Shown here in pieces: positions 37,861 to 46,487 of a stretch of 64,000 nt of DNA; position 1 is the stretch's first letter, and the number at the start of each line of letters is the position of its first letter. The stretch is from contig NZ_KQ948766.1 of assembly GCF_001514205.1 (NCBI RefSeq), positions 279,215 through 343,214 on the forward strand, read 5' to 3'. The position numbers and the translations under genes were made by a program. Source of the stretch: Streptomyces griseoruber (lineage in GTDB: Bacteria > Actinomycetota > Actinomycetes > Streptomycetales > Streptomycetaceae). Below the pieces are notes generated by a model that was not told the DNA's origin, searched no databases, and saw nothing but the letters and a program-made list of their open reading frames with translations.

Positions 37861-38546
37861 ACGCTCCCGGGGGATCCCTGCTCGTCGCCGAGGACCTGAA
37901 AAAGGCGTACGGGCCGACCATGGCGCTGGACGGCGCCGCGTTCTCCATCCACCCCGGCGAGGTCGTCGCGGTGATGGGCCCGTCCGGGTCCGGCAAGTCG
38001 ACGCTGCTGCACTGCCTCGCCGGCATCGTCACGCCCGACTCCGGCTCGATCCGGTACGACGGCCAGGAGCTCGCGACGATGAACGACGCCCGGCGCAGTC
38101 TGCTGCGGCGCACGGAGTTCGGGTTCGTGTTCCAGTTCGGCCAGTTGGTGCCGGAGCTGACCTGTGTGGAGAACGTGGCCCTGCCGCTGCGGCTGAACGG
38201 CACCTCCCGCAAGCAGGCAGAGCGCACCGCCCTCGGGTGGATGGAGCGGCTGGAGGTCGACGACCTGGCGAAGAAGCGGCCGGGTGAGGTGTCCGGCGGG
38301 CAGGGGCAGCGGGTCGCGGTGGCGCGCTCGCTCGTCACGAGCCCGCGGCTGATCTTCGCCGACGAGCCGACCGGCGCCCTGGACTCGCTCAACGGGGAGC
38401 GGGTGATGGAGCTGCTCACCGAGGCGGCCCGGTCGGCCAACGCAGCCGTGGTGCTGGTGACGCACGAGGCACGGGTGGCCGCCTACTCCGACCGCGAGAT
38501 CGTCGTACGGGACGGGAAGTCGCGGGACATGGAGCGGGTCGTATGA
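37857..38546 (+). CDS. ABC transporter ATP-binding protein (MacB/LolD-like)
   Basis: 229 aa. Walker A GPSGSGKST (~43-51), Q-loop FVFQFGQLVPELT, signature VSGGQGQRVAVARSL, Walker B LIFADEPTGALDS, and H-loop VTHEARV. The FGQLVPELTCVENVALPL stretch is typical of the type VII (MacB/FtsE/LolD) group that pairs with FtsX-like permeases. Energises the following permease. Overlaps both neighbours by 4 bp (ATGA). Confidence 0.95.
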   Translation: MNAPGGSLLVAEDLKKAYGPTMALDGAAFSIHPGEVVAVMGPSGSGKSTLLHCLAGIVTPDSGSIRYDGQELATMNDARRSLLRRTEFGFVFQFGQLVPELTCVENVALPLRLNGTSRKQAERTALGWMERLEVDDLAKKRPGEVSGGQGQRVAVARSLVTSPRLIFADEPTGALDSLNGERVMELLTEAARSANAAVVLVTHEARVAAYSDREIVVRDGKSRDMERVV

Positions 38547-40879
38547 ACGTCAGGCAGTGGTCCCGGGATCTGGGCCTCGGGGTGCGGTTCGCCTTCACGG
38601 GCGGCCGGGAGGGCTGGATCCGTGCCGTGCTGACCGCGGTCGGCGTGGGGCTCGGGGTGGCGGTGCTGCTGCTGACGACCGCGATCCCCAACGCGCTCGC
38701 GGTGCGGCACGAGCGCGAGGAGGCCAGGCTGGACTACTCGTTCTCCGCCGAGGTGCCGCGCAAGGCCGACGACACGCTGCTGATCGTCGAGACCGACACC
38801 ACGTTCCGCGACAAGGACGTACGCGGCCGGCTGGTGGAGCCGGAGGGGCCCGACGCCCCGCGGCCGCCCGGGGTGGACGTGTACCCGGCCCAGGGCGAGA
38901 TGGTGGTCTCGCCGGCGCTGAAGAGGCTGCTCGCCTCCGGTGGTTCGGCGCTGCTGCGGGAGCGGCTGCCGTACCGGATCGTGGGGACGATCGGGGAGAG
39001 CGGGCTGATCGGCTCGCAGGAACTCGCCTACTACGCGGGCGGCTCCGGGCTGGCCGCGTACCTCGACGGCGACGGGGCGACCCGGCTGACGGCGTTCGGG
39101 AACCCGAAGCCGACGCACGAGGCCACGGACCCGGTGCTGGTCCTGCTGATCCTCGTCATGATCGTGGTGCTGCTGATGCCGGTCGCCGTGTTCATCGCCG
39201 CGGCCGTGCGGTTCGGCGGCGAGCGGCGCGACCGCAGGCTCGCGGCCCTCCGGCTGATCGGTTCCGACGGCCGGATGACCCGGCGCGTCGCGGCCGGCGA
39301 GGCGATGGCCGGCGCCCTGCTCGGCCTGGTCGCCGGCACCGGGTTCTTCCTGATCGGCCGCCAGGTGGCGGGCTCGGTCGAGGTGCTGGGCATGAGCGCC
39401 TGGCCCAGCTATCTCAACCCCTCGCCCCTGCTGGCGGCGCTGGTCGCGCTGGCGGTGCCCGCCGCCGCCGTCCTGGTCACGCTCTTCGCCCTGCGCGGGG
39501 TCGTCATCGAACCGCTCGGCGTGGTCCGCACCGCCCGGCCCGCCCGGCGCCGGCTGTGGTGGCGGCTGCTGCTGCCCGTGGGCGGTCTTGCGATGCTCTA
39601 TCCGATGATCGGCCAGGGCCGCACCAACGGTGACTTCAACCAGTACCTGGTGACCGGCGGAGTGCTGCTGCTCCTGGTCGGGGTCACGGCCCTGCTGCCG
39701 TGGCTCGTGGAGACGGTCGTCGCCCGGCTCGGCTCCGGTGGAGTGGCCTGGCAACTGGCCGTACGGCGACTCCAGTTGAGCAGTGGTACGGCGGCGAGGA
39801 TGGTGAACGGCATCGCGGTGGCGGTGGCCGGGGCCATCGCCCTGCAGATGCTGTTCGCCGGGGTCGACGGCGACTACACCGAGTCCACCGGACAGGATCT
39901 ACGCCGCGCGCAGTTGCAGGTGACCGTGCCGGAAGGCGCCCCGCTCGACGCCACCGCCGAGAAGTTCGCCGACACCAAGGGCGTCACGAAGGTCACCGCG
40001 CTGTGGGAGGGCTACCTCGGCGACGCCTCCTGGGAGAGCGAGAACGGCCCGACCCGTACCTCCGAGCTGACCGTGGGCGACTGCGCCGCGCTGCGCGAGG
40101 TGGCGAAGCTGCCCTCGTGCAAGGACGGCGACATGTTCGTCCTCGACGGATCCGACTACGACGGCGACACCCCGGTGCTCAACAAGCCCGGCACGAAGCT
40201 GTACCTGGAGGAGCCGGGCGGGAGCCGCGACGAGAGCGTCTGGACCATCCCCGCGGGCGTCCGCGAGGTTCCCTCGGCCAAGGACCCGCGGAATCTGAAG
40301 CGTGGTGGCTTCGCGCTGACGACAGGCGCGCTGCCGAAGTCGCTCGCGGCGTCCGTCAGGGGTGAGGTGTACCTCTCGGTCGACCAGTCCGTGCCCGACG
40401 CCGACGACCACGTCCGCAACACCGCCTTCCACGTGGACCCGATGGCCAGTCTGATGACCTGGTCGGCCACCAAGCAGGACCGGAAGTACGCCTCCATCCG
40501 CAGCGGTCTGCTCATCGGCTCGGCCTGTGTGCTGCTGCTGATCGGGGCGAGCCTGCTGGTGTCGCAGCTGGAGCAGCTGCGCGACCGCCGCAAGCTGCTG
40601 TCGTCCCTGGTCGCGTTCGGCACCCGGCGGCGCACACTGGGCCTGTCGGTGCTGTGGCAGACGGCGATCCCGATCGCGCTGGGCCTGCTGCTGGCCATGG
40701 CGGTGGGGCTCACGCTGGGCGCGATCCTGCTGCGGATGACGGACACCGCGATCCGTGTGGACTGGCCGAGCGTGCTGGCGATGACCGGCTTCGGAGCGGC
40801 GGTCGTGGTGCTGGTGACGCTGCTGAGCCTGCCGCCGCTGATCCGGCTGATGCGGCCGGACGGACTGCGCACGGAGTGA
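38543..40879 (+). CDS. FtsX-like ABC transporter permease
   Basis: 778 aa with two FtsX-type modules. The first hydrophobic helix (LTAVGVGLGVAVLLLTTAIPNAL) is followed by an extracellular domain and three helices (~195-330: VLVLLILVMIVVLLMPVAVFIAAAV); after a middle set (~345-440) a second extracellular domain (~445-640) and three terminal helices follow. This is the architecture of MacB-like or drug-efflux/antimicrobial-peptide-resistance mechanotransmission permeases rather than a pore. Likely substrate: a toxic amphiphile sensed by the PadR partner (inference). Confidence 0.92.
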   Translation: MNVRQWSRDLGLGVRFAFTGGREGWIRAVLTAVGVGLGVAVLLLTTAIPNALAVRHEREEARLDYSFSAEVPRKADDTLLIVETDTTFRDKDVRGRLVEPEGPDAPRPPGVDVYPAQGEMVVSPALKRLLASGGSALLRERLPYRIVGTIGESGLIGSQELAYYAGGSGLAAYLDGDGATRLTAFGNPKPTHEATDPVLVLLILVMIVVLLMPVAVFIAAAVRFGGERRDRRLAALRLIGSDGRMTRRVAAGEAMAGALLGLVAGTGFFLIGRQVAGSVEVLGMSAWPSYLNPSPLLAALVALAVPAAAVLVTLFALRGVVIEPLGVVRTARPARRRLWWRLLLPVGGLAMLYPMIGQGRTNGDFNQYLVTGGVLLLLVGVTALLPWLVETVVARLGSGGVAWQLAVRRLQLSSGTAARMVNGIAVAVAGAIALQMLFAGVDGDYTESTGQDLRRAQLQVTVPEGAPLDATAEKFADTKGVTKVTALWEGYLGDASWESENGPTRTSELTVGDCAALREVAKLPSCKDGDMFVLDGSDYDGDTPVLNKPGTKLYLEEPGGSRDESVWTIPAGVREVPSAKDPRNLKRGGFALTTGALPKSLAASVRGEVYLSVDQSVPDADDHVRNTAFHVDPMASLMTWSATKQDRKYASIRSGLLIGSACVLLLIGASLLVSQLEQLRDRRKLLSSLVAFGTRRRTLGLSVLWQTAIPIALGLLLAMAVGLTLGAILLRMTDTAIRVDWPSVLAMTGFGAAVVVLVTLLSLPPLIRLMRPDGLRTE

Positions 40880-40903
40880 CACCGGTGACCCGGAACGACC
40901 TGG

Positions 40904-40926
40904 AGGGCCCCTCGTCGAGGGGCCCT
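40904..40926. terminator. Bidirectional hairpin terminator
   Basis: AGGGCCCCT and AGGGGCCCT pair around CGTCG between the convergent permease and roadblock genes, 25 nt after the permease stop and 9 nt beyond the roadblock stop. Confidence 0.8.
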
Positions 40927-40934
40927 TCGGCCGT

Positions 40935-41363
40935 TCACAGCTGGTACTCCCGCACCACCCTTCGCACCTGCGCGAACAGCATGCCCACGTTGACGGACTT
41001 GCGGCAGACGACCACCGCAACGACGTCCTGCTGCTCGTTCATCCTCACGAACAGGTGGGTGAGATTGTCGCTGTTGACGAGGATCTCCTGGAAGAAGTGG
41101 TTGTCGCTCTGCATGCCGCGCCGCTCTTTGAAGACGTCCTCGATCATGACGACCGTGCGGCCCTGGAACAGGTCGAGCGTCGCGCCCGCCAGCAGGTCGA
41201 GGACCTCGGGCGGGTGGTTGTCGACCGTCTCGTAGGAGAGCAGCATGCCGGTGGACATGTCGACGACGCCGGAGGCGACGCAGTCGGGGGCATCCGTACG
41301 GAGTGACTTGACCAGGCCCATCACCTGATCGGAGAAACCGGGGGTCATACGCTTCGTCGCCAT
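40935..41363 (-). CDS. Roadblock/LC7-like protein
   Basis: 142 aa. DAPDCVASGVVDMSTGMLLSYETVD and the later HLFVRMNEQQDVVAVVVCR fit a roadblock/longin-like alpha/beta fold, longer than the usual 120 residues. Roadblock proteins regulate small Ras-like GTPases; in streptomycete conservons they lie between a kinase and a DUF742-GTPase pair, but no GTPase is present here. Preceded 4 bp upstream by another roadblock gene on the same strand, so the two are probably co-translated and may heterodimerise. Confidence 0.75.
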   Translation of the reverse strand: MATKRMTPGFSDQVMGLVKSLRTDAPDCVASGVVDMSTGMLLSYETVDNHPPEVLDLLAGATLDLFQGRTVVMIEDVFKERRGMQSDNHFFQEILVNSDNLTHLFVRMNEQQDVVAVVVCRKSVNVGMLFAQVRRVVREYQL

Positions 41364-41367
41364 CCCT

Positions 41368-41754
41368 TCAGACTCCTTCGGCGGTTTTCTCGGTGAGGAT
41401 CAGATCGATGCGGCGCAGAGCCGGCTGGGTCGCCCGGTGCAGGCGCTCCACATCCATCCCCTCGTCCCCGAGTACGACCATCAGCGCGGTGTCGCCGACG
41501 GCGTAGAACGCGGCACAGCCATGGCTGCCGTAGGTCACCGTGCGGTGCAGGGCACCGCGGGCGGTCGCCTCGGAGGTACGGCGGGCGAGGCCGAGGCCGG
41601 CCGCGGCGAGGGCGGCGAGGCCCTCCGGGTCGATCGAGTCGGCCGTGTCGGCGGCGATGAGCAGCCCGTCGGCCGCGGCGACGGCGGTGTCGGTGATTCC
41701 GGTCACCTGCTCGCGCAGACCGCGCATCTCCTGTGCGAGGGCTTTATGGTCCAT
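41368..41754 (-). CDS. Roadblock/LC7 domain protein
   Basis: 128 aa starting at ATG 41754 (MDHKALAQEMRGLREQV) behind GGGGAG. VTGITDTAVAAADGLLIAADTAD and the GCAAFYAVGDTALMVVLGDEGM strand pair are a standard roadblock fold. It ends 4 bp before the next roadblock gene. In-frame codons extend upstream into the G-rich repeat but lack a start site. Confidence 0.88.
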   Translation of the reverse strand: MDHKALAQEMRGLREQVTGITDTAVAAADGLLIAADTADSIDPEGLAALAAAGLGLARRTSEATARGALHRTVTYGSHGCAAFYAVGDTALMVVLGDEGMDVERLHRATQPALRRIDLILTEKTAEGV

Positions 41755-41802
41755 GGGTTCAACTCCCCTGATTCTGATCGCATTTGACCGTCTGATTTCT
41801 TT

Positions 41803-41880
41803 GGGGGTTTGGGCGTGGGGCTTTCGGCGTGGGGGTTTGGGCGTGGGGCTTTCGGTGTGGGGATTTTGGTGTGGGGCTGT
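41803..41880 (+). repeat. G-rich 28-bp tandem repeat, about 2.7 copies
   Basis: A 28-bp unit (GGGGGTTTGGGCGTGGGGC plus nine bases) spans 41803-41830, recurs with one change at 41831-41858, and degenerates to 41880. It fills most of the 125-bp gap between the DUF4388-like and roadblock genes. Regular G-tracts separated by TTT and CGT make it a strong G-quadruplex candidate on the plus (template) strand; the transcript is C-rich. Confidence 0.9.
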
Positions 41881-42800
41881 TATTTCGTCGTCGGATTGCG
41901 GAGCCGGAAGAAGTCCTTCCAGCCGGTGCCGCCGCCGTGGTTCTCGTCGGGTTCCGGGGCGAGGGCCTCGTTGATGCCGCTGGCGCCCGGGCGGCGGCGG
42001 GGCAGGGCGGCCGGCTCGGGGGGCGGTTCGGGCGGCGGGACGGGGGCGGGCGGTGGGGGCGGGGCCGGTTCCCGGGGCCGTACGCCCTGGCCGCCGGGCG
42101 GCAGCCGCACCGGGATCGGCAGGGGCGCCTCCCCGCACTCCAGCAGCCCCTCCCCCAGCATGCGGGCCACCGCCACGGTGACGGTGTAGACCCCGCGCCC
42201 GGTGCGGAAGGCGAGGTCACGGGCGGTGCGCCGGCCGTCGGCGTGGGTGAGCAGCTCACGCTGGATCGGGCCGAGGCGGTCGGCGGCGCAGGAGAGGGCG
42301 CCGGGGACCGGACGCTCCCGCTCGGGACGTACCGGATACGGCATCGAGAGCAGCGCCGAGAGCTTGCGGGCCGCCTCCTGGAGCAGCCGGGTGGGTGCCT
42401 CGCCGATGGCGACCGGGGCGGGCGGCTGCCCGGTCGCCGGACCGCGTTCGCAGCCGTCGACGCTGCCCGCGACGATCGCGAACGCGGCGTCCTGGAGGGC
42501 CATCGCGCAGACCACCCGGAGCTGGGCGGCGCCCGCGTAGCCGTGGGCTATCAGGCCGGCGGCGGGCCAGCGGGCGCCCCCGGACTCCCGCACCAGCGCG
42601 GCCCACTCCTCACCGGCGATACGCCCGGAGCGCAGCAGCAGCGCCTCCGCGCCGGGCGCGCCCGGTGACTCGATCGCGGCGATCAGTCCACCGTGCAGAT
42701 GGAAGATGCCGCCGGGTGAACCCGCCACCCGCAGCTCGCCCGTGAACCCGTCGCGCACGCACGCGGCAAGGTCGCGCGCCAGCAGCTCGTAGCCCGACAT
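41880..42800 (-). CDS. DUF4388-like protein upstream of roadblock genes
   Basis: 306 aa from ATG 42800 (MSGYELLARDL) behind AAGGGGAG; ATG 42824 is less likely. Residues ~1-100 (FTGELRVAGSPGGIFHLHGGLIAAIESPG) match the PatA/DUF4388 pattern. Residues ~170-230 resemble a winged helix (IQRELLTHADGRRTARDLAFRTGRGVYTVTVAVARML). Then a Pro-rich linker and a short tail WKDFFRLRNP. DUF4388 proteins are often scaffold or response-regulator partners in surface-motility and conservon-like systems. With two roadblock genes downstream it forms a compact signalling module; function unknown. Confidence 0.6.
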   Translation of the reverse strand: MSGYELLARDLAACVRDGFTGELRVAGSPGGIFHLHGGLIAAIESPGAPGAEALLLRSGRIAGEEWAALVRESGGARWPAAGLIAHGYAGAAQLRVVCAMALQDAAFAIVAGSVDGCERGPATGQPPAPVAIGEAPTRLLQEAARKLSALLSMPYPVRPERERPVPGALSCAADRLGPIQRELLTHADGRRTARDLAFRTGRGVYTVTVAVARMLGEGLLECGEAPLPIPVRLPPGGQGVRPREPAPPPPPAPVPPPEPPPEPAALPRRRPGASGINEALAPEPDENHGGGTGWKDFFRLRNPTTK

Positions 42801-42976
42801 CACTCCCCTTGCCCTGTCGCACATACGCCTGACGCGTACCGCTGAGGGGGGAATGTCTATCAGTCCGGGCGCATTTCCCTGTCGGGGATTTGCTACCTGC
42901 CCCGACCTGACGGAAGTTGTCTTGTCGGATCATTTAAATCATGTGTTCGGTGCTCATTTTTGAGAAGGTGGGAGAC

Positions 42977-43510
42977 ATGTCGCTGGACGCGCTGAAGTCC
43001 GCTCTGCCGGACTACGCCGAGGATCTGCGGCGCAACGTGGACTCGGTCATCGGGGACGCGGAGCTGCCGGCCCAGCAGCTCTGGGGCACGGTCCTGGCGA
43101 CCGCGATCGCCGTGCGCTCCCCGGTCCTGCTGCGCGAGCTGGGGCCGCTGGCACGGGCGAACCTCTCGCCCCAGGCGTACACCGCCGCCAGGTCGGCGGC
43201 TGCCGAGATGGCGATGACCAACGTCTTCCACCGCACCCGGCATCTGCTGTCCGACCCCGGGTACGGCCGGCTGCGGGCCGGGCTGCGGACGAACGTCCTC
43301 GGCGACCCCGGGGTGGCCAGGGTGGACTACGAGCTGTGGTCGTTCGCCGTGTCGGCGATCAACGCGTGCGGGCTGTGTCTCGACTCGCACGAGCGGGCAC
43401 TGCGCGCGGCGGGGGTCGGGCGCGAGGTGGTGCAGGAGGCTTTCAAGATCGCGGCGGTCGTTCACGCGGTGGGGGTGACGCTGGAGGCGGAGGCCGTGCT
43501 GGGTGAGTAG
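42977..43510 (+). CDS. ahpD: Alkyl hydroperoxide reductase AhpD
   Basis: 177 aa starting at ATG 42977 ([17 protein letters not shown]) behind GGTGGGAG. Contains the catalytic CxxC...H of the carboxymuconolactone-decarboxylase-like fold: [15 protein letters not shown] near residue 130. AhpD recycles the peroxiredoxin AhpC, passing electrons from lipoamide-type donors. In Streptomyces ahpD normally follows ahpC next to oxyR; neither is in this window, the upstream neighbour being the divergent DUF4388-like gene. CATTTAAATCATG lies in its AT-rich promoter region. Confidence 0.95.
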   Translation: MSLDALKSALPDYAEDLRRNVDSVIGDAELPAQQLWGTVLATAIAVRSPVLLRELGPLARANLSPQAYTAARSAAAEMAMTNVFHRTRHLLSDPGYGRLRAGLRTNVLGDPGVARVDYELWSFAVSAINACGLCLDSHERALRAAGVGREVVQEAFKIAAVVHAVGVTLEAEAVLGE

Positions 43511-43537
43511 TCCGGCCCCGGGCCCCCGCTCGGGCCC

Positions 43538-44908
43538 TCAGCGCCGGGCCTCGTCCTCAGGCGTCCGTCCGGCCGGGTTCCCCACGGGTGGGCCCGACAC
43601 AGGGGCCACGTCCATCGCCGTCGCCCCTCTCGGCCTAGGGGACGTCCGCAGCGCCGGTTCCTGGGCGTACGCCTTCAGATAGCCCACCACGGTGTTCGTC
43701 ACCGCCACCAGGGGTACGGCGACCACCGCGCCGCCGATGCCGGCGACCAGGCCGCCGGAGGCCACCGCCAGGACCACCGCGAGCGGATGGACGCGGACCG
43801 CGCGGCCGAGGATGAACGGCTGGAGGATGTGGCCCTCGATCTGCTGCACGGCGAGCACCACGGCCAGGGTCATCACCGCGGTGAACACGCCCTGCGTCAC
43901 CAGCGCCACGACCACCGCCAGCGCGCCGGAGGCCACCGCGCCGACCAGCGGGATGAACGAGAACAGGAAGATGAACACGGCCAGCGGCACGGCCATCGGC
44001 ACATCGAGGAAGTAGATGCCGAGGCCGATGAAGATGGCGTCGATGAGGGCCACCACGACCGTGCCCCGGACGTACGCCGTCAGCGTGGCCCAGGCCCGTG
44101 GGCCGGCGCCCGCCACGCCCGGGCGGGCGGCGGCCGGGACCAGCTTGAGGGTCCACTCCCAGATCCGCTTGCCGTCGTAGAGCAGGAACAGCGTCGAGAA
44201 GAACGCCAACAGGATGCCGGTGAGCGCCTCGACGACGACCGTGACGCCCTCCAGGCCCGCCGAGGTGATGGAGTCGGTGTTGGCGCCGATCGCCTCGCGC
44301 AGATTCGTGGCGATGCCGTTGATCTGCTTGTCGGTGACGTGGAAGGGGCTGTTGAGCAGCCAGCGGCGCAGATCCTCGATGCCGTCCTGGACCTGGTCGG
44401 AGAGGTTGTCGATGTTCTCCATGACCTGCCAGGTCACGAACCAGCCCATCAGACCGATCACGACGAATCCGAGGATCGCGGTGAGGGCGGTCGCGGGTCC
44501 CCCGGGCACCCCCATGCGCTTGAGCCGGGCCACGGTGGGTTCGAGCAGCGCGGTCAGCAGCAGCGCGACCACGAAGGCCAGGACGACCAGTTGGACCGCG
44601 CTGATGACCTTGATCAGCACCCAGACGGTGCCGGCGAGCACCAGCAGCCGCCAGCCCGCCTCCGCGGCGACCCGGACGCCCCACGGCACGGCCTGTGCGG
44701 GATCGGGGCGCGGGAGCGGAGGGGACGGCTCCTCGGGGGGCGCCACGACGGTCTCGGGCGCGGGCGGCTCCGGCGCCGGATCCGGATCCGGCGCGAACTC
44801 CTCGGGGATGCTCTCCCGCTCCACCTCGGCACGCCGCTCGTCGAGCCGCTCACCCATCTCGGTCAGACCGGCACCGAGCCGGCCGAGCCACCCTGGCACT
44901 CGCGACAT
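43538..44908 (-). CDS. AI-2E family transporter
   Basis: 456 aa from ATG 44908 (MSRVPGWLGRLG). A charged, Pro-rich N-terminus (~1-85) is followed by about eight transmembrane helices (from GWRLLVLAGTVWVLIKVISA on), with an amphipathic middle segment (NIDNLSDQVQDGIEDLRRWL) and the family motif LVQQIEGHILQP-like stretch VQQIEGHILQPFILG. The superfamily (TqsA/YdiK/PerM) includes exporters of AI-2 and Na+/H+ antiporters; substrate here unknown. Terminal ~45 residues are disordered. Confidence 0.92.
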   Translation of the reverse strand: MSRVPGWLGRLGAGLTEMGERLDERRAEVERESIPEEFAPDPDPAPEPPAPETVVAPPEEPSPPLPRPDPAQAVPWGVRVAAEAGWRLLVLAGTVWVLIKVISAVQLVVLAFVVALLLTALLEPTVARLKRMGVPGGPATALTAILGFVVIGLMGWFVTWQVMENIDNLSDQVQDGIEDLRRWLLNSPFHVTDKQINGIATNLREAIGANTDSITSAGLEGVTVVVEALTGILLAFFSTLFLLYDGKRIWEWTLKLVPAAARPGVAGAGPRAWATLTAYVRGTVVVALIDAIFIGLGIYFLDVPMAVPLAVFIFLFSFIPLVGAVASGALAVVVALVTQGVFTAVMTLAVVLAVQQIEGHILQPFILGRAVRVHPLAVVLAVASGGLVAGIGGAVVAVPLVAVTNTVVGYLKAYAQEPALRTSPRPRGATAMDVAPVSGPPVGNPAGRTPEDEARR

Positions 44909-44982
44909 GATCCGCCCTCTTCCCCCGTCTCTCCCCACCACTCCTCCTGGAGTCGTCGGCTCGTCGACCGTACAGGGCGATG

Positions 44983-45009
44983 GCCCCTCACCTAAGGACG
45001 GGGAGGGGC
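44983..45009 (-). terminator. Possible terminator downstream of the second SLT gene
   Basis: GCCCCTC at 44983-44989 pairs with GAGGGGC at 45003-45009 around a 13-nt loop, 22 bp beyond the stop of the transglycosylase gene at 45031. Confidence 0.45.
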
Positions 45010-45030
45010 TGCGCGGGGTTGAGCGTCGGC

Positions 45031-45744
45031 TCAGTACGAGCCGTTGGCCTGCCAGTAGTCCCAGGCGTCGCAGGGGCTGCCGTACCGTTCGTTCATGTAG
45101 TTCAGGCCCCATTTGATCTGCGTCGCCGGGTTGGTGCGCCAGTCGGCGCCCGCGGACGACATCTTCGATCCCGGGTAGGCCTGGACGAGACCGTAGGCGC
45201 CGGAAGTGGGGTTGACGGCCTGGTAGTTCCACGTGGACTCGTGGTTCACGATGTTGCTGAAGCACTGGAACTGGCCGGCGGGCACGATCTGGCGTGCGAT
45301 GGCCTGGACCTCGGCGACGGTGTACGACGCCTGCTGCGGGAAGCTCGCGGTGCTGCCGGAGGACGCGGTGGACTTGGTCTCCGCCTCCGCGCGTTCCTTG
45401 GCTTCCTCGGCTTCCTTCTCGGCCTTGGCCTTGGCGACGGCGGCCTTCTGTCTGGCCACGGCGTCCTTGGCCGCCTGCTTACGGGCGGACTCCTCCGCCT
45501 CCTTCTTGGCGGTGGTGTCCGCGGCGATGGCCTGGGTGGTGGCCTGCTGGTGCAGCGAGGCCGTCTGTACCTCGGCCTGCTGACCTATCGGTAAATCGGC
45601 GAGCAGCGTCGTGCCGTTCGCCGTGGCCTGCGCGTCGTCACTGGGCTGTGCGGTGCCGGCCTGGGCCACGCCCATGACCGCACCGACAGTGGTGACCGCG
45701 GTGGCCGAGGCCACGGCGAATCCCCGGGCCGAGTTCCGGCTCAC
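45031..45744 (-). CDS. Secreted SLT-type lytic transglycosylase, copy 2
   Basis: 237 aa from GTG 45744 behind GAAGGAA. Signal peptide (ARGFAVASATAVTTVGAVMGVAQA), a long Ala/Lys/Glu coiled coil (~70-125: KKEAEESARKQAAKDAVARQ), and a C-terminal lysozyme-like domain with FQCFSNIVNHESTWNYQ (catalytic Glu) and SGAYGLVQAYPGSKM. The family cleaves peptidoglycan or acts as resuscitation/aggregation-type factor outside the cell. It lies 65 bp downstream of a paralogue of the same architecture; both are probably one transcript. Confidence 0.9.
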   Translation of the reverse strand: MSRNSARGFAVASATAVTTVGAVMGVAQAGTAQPSDDAQATANGTTLLADLPIGQQAEVQTASLHQQATTQAIAADTTAKKEAEESARKQAAKDAVARQKAAVAKAKAEKEAEEAKERAEAETKSTASSGSTASFPQQASYTVAEVQAIARQIVPAGQFQCFSNIVNHESTWNYQAVNPTSGAYGLVQAYPGSKMSSAGADWRTNPATQIKWGLNYMNERYGSPCDAWDYWQANGSY

Positions 45745-45809
45745 ACGAATTCCTTCGTTCGAGATGAAAATCGAGCTGAAAGGGGGTGCGGCCCGGAGCC
45801 GCTCGGGGC

Positions 45810-46487
45810 TCAGTACCAGTGGTTGGCCTGCCAGAACGACCAGGCCTCACAGGGGCTGCCGTACCGGCTGTCCATGTAGTTCAGGCCCCACTTGATCTGC
45901 GTGGCCGGGTTGGTCTGCCAGTCGGCGCCCGCGGACGCGTACTTGCCGGCGGGCAGCGCCTGGAAAAGGCCGTAGGCGCCGGAGGAGGCGTTGACGGCGT
46001 GGTAGTTCCAACTGGACTCGTGGTCCACGATGTTGCTGAAGCACTGGAACTGGCCGCTCGGCACCATCTGCGCGGCCATGGCCTGGATCTGCGCGACCGT
46101 GTAGGAGCTCTGGACCGGGAAGTCCGACGCGCTGCGGCTGGCCTTGGCCTTGGCCTCCGCGCGCTCCTTGGCCGCCTTCTCGGCGGCCTCCTTCTTCGCG
46201 ACGGCGGTCTCGGCGGCAGCCTTGCGGGCCGCTGCCTCCGCTTCCTTCTTCGCGCCCTCGTCGGCGGCGATGGCCTGGTAGTTGGCCTGCTGCGCCACGG
46301 TGGCGGTCTGCACCTGGGCCTGCTGGCCGGCAGGGATGTCAGCGAGGAGCGTCGCGTCGCTCGCGGTCGCCTCAGCGTCGTTGTTCGGTGCTGCGATGCT
46401 GCCCGAGGCAACGCCGACAACGCTTCCGACAGCGGTGACCGCCGTGGCCGAGGCCACTGCGAATCCCCGGACCGAGATCCGGCTCAC
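45810..46487 (-). CDS. Secreted SLT-type lytic transglycosylase, copy 1
   Basis: 225 aa from GTG 46487 behind GGAAGGAAACC. Same plan as its neighbour: signal peptide (VRGFAVASATAVTAVGSVVGVAS), coiled coil (KKEAEAAARKAAAETAVAKK), catalytic domain FQCFSNIVDHESSWNYHAVN and GAYGLFQALPAGKYASAG, ending WSFWQANHWY. The catalytic halves are near-identical while the coiled coils diverge, the mark of a tandem duplication. Confidence 0.9.
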   Translation of the reverse strand: MSRISVRGFAVASATAVTAVGSVVGVASGSIAAPNNDAEATASDATLLADIPAGQQAQVQTATVAQQANYQAIAADEGAKKEAEAAARKAAAETAVAKKEAAEKAAKERAEAKAKASRSASDFPVQSSYTVAQIQAMAAQMVPSGQFQCFSNIVDHESSWNYHAVNASSGAYGLFQALPAGKYASAGADWQTNPATQIKWGLNYMDSRYGSPCEAWSFWQANHWY

